A stretch of 64,000 nt of DNA from Nipponacmea schrenckii (lineage: Eukaryota; Mollusca; Gastropoda; Lottiidae), in NCBI GenBank assembly GCA_030562195.1, contig CM060203.1, forward strand, positions 3,610,208 through 3,674,207, in the 5' to 3' direction. Below the pieces are notes generated by a model that was not told where the DNA came from, did not search any database, and saw nothing but the letters and a program-made list of their open reading frames with translations. Both the position numbers and the translations under genes were made by a program. The first letter of the stretch is position 1. Every line of letters begins with the position of its first letter. Shown piece after piece: positions 27,250 through 38,373 of this stretch.

Positions 27250-29118
27250 AAACAGCCAATGTTTATTAACTTATCCCTTTCATAGAGTTTAAACAGCCAA
27301 TGTTTATTAACTTATCCCTTTCAGAGAGTTTAAACAGCCAATGTTTATTAACTTATCCCTTTCAGAGAGTTTAAACAGCCAATGTTTATTAACTTATCCC
27401 TTTCAGAGAGTTTAAACAGCCAATGTTTATTAACTTATCCCTTTCAGAGAGTTCAAACAGCCAATGTTTATTAACTTATCCCTTTCATAGAGTTTAAACA
27501 GCCAATGTTGTCAACTTATCCCTTTCAGAGAGTTTAAACAGCCAATGTTTATTAACTTATCCCTTTCAGAGAGTTTAAACAGCCAATGTTAATTAACTTA
27601 TCCCTTTCAGAGAGTTTAAACAGCCAATGTTTATTAACTTATCCCTTTCAGAGAGTTTAAACAGCCAATGTTTATTAACTTATCCCTTTCAGAGAGTTTA
27701 AACAGCCAATGTTAATTAACTTATCCCTTTCAGAGAGTTTAAACAGCCAATGTTTATTAACTTATCCCTTTCAGAGAGTTTAAACAGCCAATGTTTATTA
27801 ACTTATCCCTTTCAGAGAGTTTAAACAGCCAATGTTTATTAACTTATCCCTTTCAGAGAGTTTAAACAGCCAATGTTTATTAACTTATCCCTTTCATAGA
27901 GTTTAAACAGCCAATGTTTATTAACTTATCCCTTTCATAGAGTTTAAACAGCCATGTTTATTAACTTATCCTTTCAGAGAGTTTAAACAGCCAATGTTTA
28001 TTAACTTATCCCTTTCAGAGAGTTTAAACAGCCAATGTTAATTAACTTATCCCTTTCAGAGAGTTTAAACAGCCAATGTTAATTAACTTATCCCTTTCAG
28101 AGAGTTTAAACAGCCAATGTTATTAACTTATCCCTTTCATAGAGTTTAAACAGCCAATGTTTATTAACTTATCCCTTTCAGAGAGTTAAACAGCCAATGT
28201 TTATTAACTTATCCCTTTCAGAGAGTTAAACAGCCAATGTTTATTAACTTATCCCTTTCAGAGAGTTTAAACAGCCAATGTTTATTAACTTATCCCTTTC
28301 AGAGAGTTTAAACAGCCAATGTTTATTAACTTATCCCTTTCAGAGAGTTCAAACAGCCAATGTTTATTAACTTATCCCTTTCAGAGAGTTTAAACAGCCA
28401 ATGTTTATTAACTTATCCCTTTCAGAGAGTTTAAACAGCCAATGTTTATTAACTTATCCCTTTCAGAGAGTTAAACAGCCAATGTTAATTAACTTATCCC
28501 TTTCAGAGAGTTCAAACAGCCAATGTTTATTAACTTATCCCTTTCAAGAGTTAAACAGCCAATGTTATTAACTTATCCCTTTCAAGAGTTTAAACAGCCA
28601 ATGTTTATTAACTTATCCCTTTCAAGAGTTTAAACAGCCAATGTTTATTAACTTATCCCTTTCAGAGAGTTTAAACAGCCAATGTTTATTAACTTATCCC
28701 TTTCAGAGAGTTCAAACAGCCAATGTTAATTAACTTATCCCTTTCATAGAGTTCAAACAGCCAATGTTTATTAACTTATCCCTTTCATAGAGTTTAAACA
28801 GCCAATGTTTATTAACTTATCCCTTTCAGAGAGTTTAAACAGCCAATGTTGTCAACTTATCCCTTTCAGAGAGTTTAAACAGCCAATGTTTATTAACTTA
28901 TCCCTTTCAGAGAGTTCAAACAGCCAATGTTAATTAACTTATCCCTTTCAGAGAGTTTAAACAGCCAATGTTTATTAACTTATCCCTTTCAGAGAGTTCA
29001 AACAGCCAATGTTAATTAACTTATCCCTTTCAGAGAGTTCAAACAGCCAATGTTAATTAACTTATCCCTTTCATAGAGTTTAAACAGCCAATGTTAATTA
29101 ACTTATCCCTTTCATAGA
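27250..29118. repeat. Minisatellite, ~41-bp unit, about 45 copies
   Basis: The unit reads AAACAGCCAATGTTTATTAA then CTTATCCCTTTCAGAGAGTTT. Recurrent variants are TTAATT for TTTATT, ATAGAG for AGAGAG, GTTCAAAC for GTTTAAAC and TTGTCAAC. Degenerate units continue to about 29290. The middle is highly homogeneous and the right edge decays in steps. Confidence 0.96.
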
Positions 29119-29982
29119 GTTTAAAAAGCTACTGTTTGTCAACTTTTCTCCTTCAGAAAGATTAAAAAGCTAATGTTTGTCAACTTTTCCCATTCAGAAA
29201 GATTAAATACCTTATGTTTGTCAACTTTTCCCTTCAGAAAGTTTAAATAGCTTTTATTTGTCAATTTATCCCTTTCCAAAACAGCCAATGATTGTCAGTC
29301 CTTTCTGAGAGTCCAGAGTCTACATACAATGTAAACATGAGAAGTATTCCCAGAACTTAAGTGAATTTAGTACCAGTCTGGAAAATGAAACATGATAGTC
29401 TTGGAACAAATTTTACAAGTCCTATCTTCTGATTGTATTTCTCTTAATGACAAAATAAACAACCCAGACAATCTTCAATCATATATTTTATAATATTAAT
29501 TGATATCTTCAGTGAGATAATGGTCTAGTATTTCAAACAGCATATAACAGCCTAATTCATATCCTAAACACTAATACAAGAATATTCACTTATAGACAGT
29601 CCAATAGCATTTCAACTTTAATTTTCTACTGCTGATTGGGCTACAAGACAACTGTAAACTGTTTCCCACTGTTAAAGGCAATTGTTCATTATTTTCATGT
29701 TTGATTTGGTCTTCAATTTTTATAAATGATCTTCAGGAGCACAAGAACTGCACGGAAATTGCATAATCTCTTCAAATCATCCTTTTTTTTTTTTTATAAA
29801 AGTCTATTTTTTATATAAAAACAAGTCATCATTGTCACTTTCAAAAACGATAATTGTAGACACACTGGCTACGAATTTTGACAGTGAGCTGTGAACACTA
29901 TTATTTACTCATTAGCATGGTTTAAAATGCATGTTTATAAGATTAAGGTATGTTATGTCAAACAGATGGTGGATCTGTTCAT

Positions 29983-30481
29983 TTAAAGGAGCCCAGGCTT
30001 TATTTGCTTCGGACAATCATCCGACAGCCTCAAACACATGAAATCTTTTGGTTAGCTAATCAGAAATAGTCTACAGAGCTTACCTTTGAAATTTGAGCCT
30101 TCAAATCCATGTGTATCCATAATTATCCGTGTTTGAAAAATCATAATGTCCTAAGAAATTACAAACGTCCCGCCATATTGGAAAACGGTTCGTCTTGATA
30201 ATCAAAGAGTTATCCTTCCCGTCGTGCAATAGCGGTCATCTATTTAAATAGACTACAACGCATTTTTCAATTGTAGACTTTGTCAACAGGACACACAATT
30301 TTCAGACTGACTGGAGACCAGCCGCGTACAGCACGGAAAAAAAATGAAAAGTGAAATTTTTTGTTTGAGGTATATTTCAAGGTATTTTGCGATTTTCTTA
30401 GAGCTTGAGTATTTCTGAGGACTGTTTAAATGTAACAAAGGCCCAAAACGACCCCCAAAAATCAAGCCTGGGCCGCTTTAA
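29983..30481 (-). mobile_element. TIR element (MITE), copy 4, inverted
   Basis: TTAA-AGGAGCCCAGGC to GCCTGGGCCGCT-TTAA. Very close to copy 3, with full length and the same orientation. Confidence 0.85.
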
Positions 30482-31017
30482 GGGATTTTTAATAAAGTGT
30501 AAAGTGTAAAGTAAGAAGCAAAAGATTTAAAGATTCATGTACACTATCTAATCTATGCTTAACGTCAAAAAATATTTTTTTTCTAAAGCATTATAATTAT
30601 TTTTTCATTAAGATTCTAATCTTTCTATTCATTATTCATGATCTTAATCTATTAAACATATATTCACAAATAACCTGAATATTTTTTGTTCAGAAATGAA
30701 TAATTCATGAAGCTTTTTGCCTGAATGATCATTGATCAGTAACCTATGTAAGGTTTTAAGCAATGTAAGATTTTCAGATACCAACATTCAAAGCACTAGT
30801 CAGTCTATTTAGCAGCTATGGCTGTGATATAATTCAAAGCAGAATGGACAAAACTGAACTCCAATAAAATAATAAGAAAATGAATTCTTAGAAAATATCC
30901 CCAAATTTAAACAGTTGGATATCAAGACTTTTCATTGAAGGCCTACTCTTCTGGCAAAATCTTTAATCTTTATTTATAATTCCAGTTAATTTTTGTAAAT
31001 ATGGCACAATTAAATAA

Positions 31018-32960
31018 GTTGGTGGTTATCAAGAATATCAGGAGGAGGTTATCAGTGGGATGGTGGTTATAGAGAATATCAAGAGGAGGTTATCAGTGGG
31101 ATGGTAGTAATAGAGAATATCAAGAGAAGGTTATCAGTGGGATGGTGGTTATAGAGAATATCAGGAGGAGGTTATCAGTGGGATGGTGGTTATAGAGAAT
31201 ATCAAGAGGAGGTTATCAGTAGGATGGTGGTGATAGAGAATATTAGGAGAAGGTTATCAGTGAGACGGTGGTTATAGAGAATATCAGGAGGTTATCAGTG
31301 GGATGGTGGTTATAGAGAATATAAGGAGGAGGTTATTTGTGGGATGGTGGTTTATAGAGTATATCAGGAGGTTATCAGTGGGACAGTGGTTATAGAGAAT
31401 ATCAGGTGGTTATCAGTGGGATTGTTGTTATAAAGAATATCAGGAGAAGGTTATCAGTAGGATGATGGTAATAGAGAATATCAGGAGGTTATCAATAGGA
31501 TAGTGGTTAAAGAGAATATCAGGAGGAGGTTATTAGTAAGATGGTTGTTATAGAGAATATAAGGAGGAGGTTATCAGTGGGATGGTTGTTATAGAGTATA
31601 TCAGGAGGTTATCAGTGGGACGGTGGTTATAAAGAATATCAGGAGGTTATCAGTGGGATGGTAGTTATAGAGAATATCAGGAGGAGGTTATCAGTGGGAT
31701 GGTGGTTATAGAGAATATAAGGAGGAGGTTATCAGTAGGATGGTGGTTATAGAGAATATATGGAGGAGGTTATCAGCGGGATGGTGGCTATAGAGAATAT
31801 CAGGAGGAGGTTATCAGTGGGATGGTGATAATAGAGAATATCAGGAGGAGGTTATCAGTAAGATGGTGGTTATAGAGAATATAAGGAGGAGGTTATCAGT
31901 GGGATGGTGGCTATAGAGAATATCAGGAGGAGGTTATCAGTGGGATGGTGATAATAGAGAATATCAGGAGGAGGTTATCAGTAAGATGGTGGTTATAGAG
32001 AATATAAGGAGGAGGTTATCAGTGGGATGGTGGTTATAGAGAATATCAGGAGGAGGTTATCAGTGGGATGGTGGTTATAGAGAATATAAGGAGGAGGTTA
32101 TCAGTAGGATGGTGGTTATAGAGAATATCAGGAGGAGGTTATCAGTGGGATGGTGGTTATAGAGAATATCAGGAGGAGGTTATCAGTGGATGGTGGTATA
32201 GAGAATATAGGAGAAGGTTATCAGGATGGTGGTTATAGAGTATATAAGGAGGAGGTTATCAGTGGGATGGTGGTTATAGAGAATATCAGGAGGTTATCAG
32301 TGGGATGGTAGTTAAAGAGAATATAAGGAGGAGGTTATCAGTGGTATGGTGGTTATAGAGAATATATGGAGGAGGTTATCAGTGGGATGGTGGTTATAGA
32401 GAATATATGGAGGAGGTTATCAGTGGTATGGTGGTTATAGAGAATATATGGAGGAGGTTATCAGTGGATGGTGGTTATAGAGAATATATGGAGGAGGTTA
32501 TCAGCAGGATGGTGGTTATAGAGAATATAAGGAGGAGGTTATCAGTGGGATGGTGGTTATAGAGAATATCAGGAATTATCAGTGGAGTGGTGGATATAGA
32601 GAATATATGGAGGAGGTTATCAGTAGGATGGTGGTTATAGAGAATATCAGGAGGAGGTTATCAGTAGGGTGGTGGTTATAGAGAATATCAGGAGGAGGTT
32701 ATCAGTAGGATGGTGGTTATAGAGAATATCAGGAGGAGGTTATCAGTAGGATGGTGGTTATAGAGAATATAAGGAGGAGGTTATCAGTGGGATGGTAGTT
32801 ATAGAGAATATAAGGAGGAGGTTATCAGTAGGGTGGTGGTTATAGAGAATATCAGGAGGAGGTTATCAGTAGGGTGGTGGATATAGAGTATATCAGGAGG
32901 AGGTTATCAGTAGGATGTTTATAGAGAATATAAGGAGGAGGTTATAGTAGGATGGTTGTA
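31018..32960. repeat. Minisatellite, ~41-bp G-rich unit, about 47 copies
   Basis: The unit reads GGAGGAGGTTATCAGTGGGA then TGGTGGTTATAGAGAATATCA. Many copies lack one GGA or carry ATAAGGA or ATATGGA variants. A block of several units is itself repeated (about 31780-32000), which points to multi-unit duplication. Confidence 0.96.
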
Positions 32961-35956
32961 ATGAGAATTAGAAATCAGTCATTGTTTAGAATATAAGTTT
33001 AGTAATTATACCATAAATATCAATGAGCCTATTAGATATTATACAGAAAACAGCTTTGTTTTAATTTTATTCATAATGACTGAATTATAGGAAAAAGAGT
33101 GAGGTTATTCATTAGACTGGTTTAAAAAAGGGGTTACATATCTGGTAACTAAGAATACTAACTATGTGACAATCAGGTGAATGTGAAATTACATGTTTTC
33201 AAGTGTTTTGTCAATGTTCTTAGAAGACTAGATCTTAGATTAATTCATCGTAATCACATGGAATTCTCTAAAACTAAAATGTAAGGGGTGGAGTCCTTGC
33301 TGCAAAATAATGGTCTTATAAAGTGGAGAAAGGGTCCTCCAAGCGAAAAATAAATTTATCTATGAAAGAAGAGTGTCAGAGTCTAAAAGTAGAGGTGGGT
33401 GAAAGAACGTTCCTCCAAGTCCTCGCACAAATAAAATTAATATATGTTGCTGTAGAAGAAGAGTGTCATTGTTTTTTAAGTTGAGGCGATTGAGGATCCG
33501 CCTCCACCAACACCTGCTGTAAAATAATAACCTTGTGTATATTTAGTTAGTGTTAATAAGAATATCATTGTCCAGGGTTTGGGAAGCATCCAAAACTTGT
33601 TGTCAAAATAAACTTATGTTACTGTAGAAGAAGTATGTTATCAGTATAAGCTGAGGAGGGGATTGAGGATCAGTCTCCATACACCTGCTATAAATATAAC
33701 TCTATAACTTATATCAAATCCTTACCTTACAGAATATCCAATACTACAGTCCACGAGAATCAGATAAATTATCTTCAACTTGGAAACTAATTAATCAAAT
33801 AGATTGAAAATACTTCAATAAAATCTGACTTACTACTCAATAAACTGAAACTAGAAATACTAGAGTTCACTAATCACTATTATTCTACTCTAATTCTAAA
33901 TGTCACAGGAATTTATTTGTGTAATATTATTAGAGACCTTTAGCATGACATGAATCTAGTATTGACTCTCATAATGTTCTTCATAATTTTGGTGGCATTC
34001 TTTAATAGGAACCTTTAGTATGAAATTTCTCCATTACTTACAAGTGTTTTGGAACAAAAAGAAAACTGACTTTTTTACTTTTCTGCTCTTGATTAGACTA
34101 ATGAAGATTGAGAAAGTTGTGCAGTGTGCAATTACAGAAATTACGTCATAATATCAGCATCAGCCTACTATTCTTTCATTCAAATAGGAGAAGAGTTTTG
34201 CATTACAAAAGATACCGAAACAATATAAGCTAAACAGGTTTTTAGGGATGAGTGCCAAGTTGACAAACACAGTTATACAGTGGCATCATGTGTTCCAGAA
34301 GAGTGAGAATTATTCGCCTCATAAGCAACACACGCCTTATTGCTTGTCACTACAAGTATTACTTTTATACCCACTCAATTATCATATGGAGCTTCACATT
34401 AAAACTCTCTTTTTTAAGGGGAATTAGATTGTTTAAGTAAGCTCTAATATCTATAAACTCATAATATTGAGCCATTATAAAGCTAAACACACAAAACAAA
34501 TACTGAATCAAACTCCTTCATGAACAATTAGTCTACTCTGTTTTTAAATCATTCTATTTCAACAAATTCAGGTTGATCAAGTGTATACATAGAAGAATGT
34601 AGTATATTTTAGAAATCTTTTCAGGTATAATTAACAATATTTCTTACAGACAACATGTACTTTAAAATGTGATATTGGTATAGGTCAGTTTGTTGTGTGA
34701 TAGGGTAGGACAGGCCCTGCCCTGTTTATGTTTATCATGTTAATTTATTATATCTATCAATATTTTTAATGCCTACACATAAACCTTGATACCATACACT
34801 ATTTATGTAGGCAAGGTGTGTGTTAGCTTCATAAAACAAGTTTAAATTAAGTTTATTTCCAACTTTTCATTATGAATATTCTTCAAATATTTCAAAAATA
34901 TATACAGAATATATGTATGCACTACCACTCAAAAAAGGGTAAAGTAAATCTATATAAGAACAGTACAAAATACCTTTAGATCTGAAACTGTTGAAAACAT
35001 TATCTGGTCACTAAGCTACATCCAAAACCCAACAACATAAATAGAACTATACACAAATGAGCAAACAATTGGCATACATAATGTATTTGAATAGTTATCC
35101 TACAATAGTCATCCAAGACAGAACCAAATTCTCTTACACTATCAAAACATACCTTTTTAAACTGCAAAATATTGTGACTAAATTCCCTAGCAAACAGTCT
35201 GTTCTATAATCAGTACAAAATCACATAAACATTAAAAACATACCACACATCCATAAGAATAGTAGACCATGTTAAAATAACTGTAAATATTTACTCCTTC
35301 ATACTAGAATATTTAATAGTAGAACTTTACTAAAACAACAGGCAAATATAATATCAAACAATCTCTTGTTCCTATACTCAATGCCCTGTAAACCTTTAAT
35401 TGGTTATGATATGTATTATCAATAAGTTACATCATCAAACAAGTTAAAGATGAAAACTTTCTTTTATTATGTTCAATCAACCATCTTATAGATAAAACAT
35501 ACATATTAATTATTGATGACTTCATGAAGGATACATTAAGAGATGTGGCTGTCTGGAAACATCAAAGTGTGGGGGCCATATAATTGTCAAGGGGAGCTTA
35601 CAGGCAATTCTCTCCTTATGTTAAATGAAATTTGGGGGTAAAGCCAGGCCATCCATTTTTCTGGGGGGCTATGTTAAAAGGAGGGGTAGGGACTGTTAAT
35701 ATTTATATAAAACAACAACAAAATCAATTTAAACCACCATATCTTCCTATGTAAAAGAACCGGTAATATTCAAGTGTATACAAACACATAGTGTCTAGTG
35801 TCAGACAATATCAAGAACAGAAAAAAGGTTTAAATAGTCATATTAAAGAATTTAAACCAAAAACCAAAGTATTTACCTGAATACCTCAAGCAATATCCAA
35901 GTTTGAATACAATGATATGAAATGAATAGTGAAGTGTAAACATACATATAACTTAC
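32961..35956. other. Non-coding stretch with a diverged GAAGAAGAGTGT repeat and SINE-like fragment
   Basis: Between 33270 and 33690 three loosely similar segments contain GAAGAAGAGTGTCA and GAGG-x-TTGAGGATC. A SINE-like copy lies at 34063-34170 (TTTTTTACTTTTCTGCTCTTG, GTGCAGTGTGCAATTAC). No exon was recognised. Confidence 0.45.
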
Positions 35957-36424
35957 ATTACATATTGAGCTAAAAATATCCACCAAAACTTTTCTTCTGG
36001 ATCGATGACCGTAACGTTTATAGCCACAACTTCACAACATAAACCCCTTTCAACACATGCCTGTCTCATAACACTAGGGTGAGCACCCTTTTCAAGGATA
36101 TACCGAACTTATGAGAATTGTTCATCCAGAGTTCAGATGGCGTTATAAATTCAGCAATGATCACTGTGCTCGTGCCCGTATAAAGTGTTTTGTGAGGAAA
36201 CCGGTTGACGAGTCTTTACATTGGAACAAGTAATTTGATTCACTCTCATGAAAACTGTTCACCGTTATATTGGAAAATTTACTATATCTAATAAAGTGTT
36301 CACTAATCCGCTCCTTGTCCACACTTTTTCTTTCGTAGATCGTTGTAAAATTGATCTGGGTATTCTGTTGTGTTTCAGAAATAAATCTGTAAGGCTTTTT
36401 TAAAGGAAACCCCAATTGTTTAAA
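35957..36424 (-). other. Candidate 5' non-coding exon/promoter region of the MYRIP-like gene
   Basis: On the minus strand a clean donor (GTAAGT) lies at 35956-35951. The sequence above it is less AT-rich and has more CpG than its surroundings (near 36000-36030, 36165-36215 and 36300-36320). The MYRIP-like start exon needs an upstream non-coding exon and none closer was found, but this link is a guess. An 89-codon frame (36161-36430) has no recognisable content. Confidence 0.22.
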
Positions 36425-37015
36425 TTTCAAGACGCCAATTATTACCCCTCAGTAATTTCAATGTCTAGGCGCCAGTTATTCCCTTACAATTTCAAGGCCA
36501 AGGCGTCAGCTACTAGCTTACAATTTCAAGGTCTAGGCGCCATTTATTAGCTCACAATTTCAAGGTCAATGCGCTAGATATAAGCTCACAATTTCAATAT
36601 CGAGGTCAAAGCGCCAGTTATTAGCTCACAATATCAATATCAAGGTCAAAGCGCCAGTTATTAGCTCACAATTTCAAGAACAAGCGCCATTTATTAGCTC
36701 ACAATTTCAAGGTCAATGCGCTTGATATAAGCTCACAATTTCAAGAACAAGGTGTCATTTATTAGCTCACAATATCAAGGTCAAAGCGCCAGTTATTAGC
36801 TCACAATGACAAGAACAAGGCGCCATTTATAAGCTCAGAATTTCAAGGTCAATGAGCTAGATATAAGCTCACAATTTCAAGAACAAGGTGCCATTTATTA
36901 GCTCACAATTTCAAGGTCAAAGCGTCAGTTATTAGATCACAATTTCAAGGTCAAGGCGTCAGCTATTAGCTCACAAGTTCAAGGTGCCAGTTATTAGCTC
37001 ACAATTTCAAGATTA
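36425..37015. repeat. Tandem repeat, ~35-bp unit, about 15 copies
   Basis: Variable units built from TTAGCTCACAATTTCAAGG, TCAAAGCGCC and AGTTATTAGCTC. Units alternate between GCGCCAGTTATTAGC, GCGCCATTTATTAGC and GCGCTAGATATAAGC forms. Confidence 0.9.
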
Positions 37016-37607
37016 TTCAAGGTTATTTATTCAGAACTACGTTTTATCAATCTAAGATCAAAATACTCCAATACCATCATATGAGAACGCTCGTTTAAAC
37101 TAGTAGGAATAAACGTTTAACTTACATCTCTCTGATTTCCACCATCCAGATAGGCCCAATCTTATTAAGGTGAGTACTTGAATTGTAAACAATTGATTGA
37201 TAAATCACATGCTGATTTTTTTTAACCCTGCATAAATCAGTTAAAATCTCACCCGAGGATATTTAGATTATCATTTTATTATTGACCTCATGATAAGGTC
37301 GAATATTCTTCACCCTGAACTCTACTATTTAAATCAGAGCAGCGTTTTTTAACCTGAGCTCCGCGAGGTTCATTTCTTTGGACCGCAGGTCAATTTCAGG
37401 GTCAGCTTTGAAAAACTAGGGGGCTCAAAAGAAAATTAGACTTTTTATATGGATTACTTTCGCAGAAACATGCAAAAGTAATCGAGTGTCAGGGTATAAG
37501 ATCTTTTTTTTTAACAATACAATTGTTTAGCTTGCATCTGGGGCATTGCAAATTAGCATTCGTGTTGACGTCTTATAAAGATTACCCACCCGATTTAAGC
37601 TGCCAAT
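37016..37607. other. Spacer before the AF10 duplication unit
   Basis: Includes a short self-complementary stretch near 37350 (AACCTGAGCTCCGCGAGGTT). No gene seen. Confidence 0.4.
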
Positions 37608-37994
37608 CATTGCTTATTTCGACAGTTGAATAATTTAATACTGATGTGAATTTATTGTAAATATCTCCCCACTCACATAATAGTCTCCTACACCCTTCGT
37701 GTACAAATTACATTGACATAATATAACAATAACCAAACATAAGGTCACGGTTAATAACTATTATGTTCTACACTGACCAGTTTCAAGAGATATTAATACC
37801 GGCCCATTGATCAGGCTTCATGCATGATTGTTTTTAATCCACTTATCACAAAAAATAAGTTTTAATGTCCCTGAACCCTAAACAGACGAATGTCGTTTCT
37901 TGAGTCTCCAAGAGATTCAAAGCGGAACCTCTTATGCAGCTTTAAATAAACACTAGATTGGCAATAAAAAACAATTGGAGTATAAATAATATGG

Positions 37995-38000
37995 TTTATT
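37995..38000 (-). terminator. AF10 polyadenylation signal
   Basis: AATAAA on the minus strand, about 375 bases after the stop codon. It is kept in copy B at 51047-51052. Confidence 0.5.
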
Positions 38001-38040
38001 TTTTATACATGATGTTGAGAAGAAATGAATGATAAACAAA

Positions 38041-38072
38041 AATGATAATGATGATGATGATGATGATGATGA
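38041..38072. repeat. GAT trinucleotide microsatellite
   Basis: A run of about eight GAT/ATG units in the AF10 3' UTR or flank. Copy B has a shorter, interrupted run at 51095-51115. Confidence 0.85.
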
Positions 38073-38373
38073 ATACAAGTATAATTAAGTCAGGTTTAAA
38101 GTTTGGTAATATACTTATTTAATAGAATATGCAGCTAGTCACTTAATATGTGTAATATGAAATAAATGGCCATTAATATTTCATTTCATTAATATTTCAT
38201 TAATATTTGTGAAAAACAAAGTTCTCAAACCTGTGTAAGAAATTTCATTCAATCATGGAAAACCCCTAAATTACTGCCCCTTTAACAATATTTTACTCTG
38301 TGTATATAAAACAAAATCTATAACATTGAATTTAAAAAAAAATATACAAAAATAAAAGAAATAAAACCCAGTT

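Noticed and set aside
27250..32960. CRISPR-like arrays
   Set aside because: The repeats are contiguous, without unique spacers, and the surroundings are eukaryotic; they are minisatellites.
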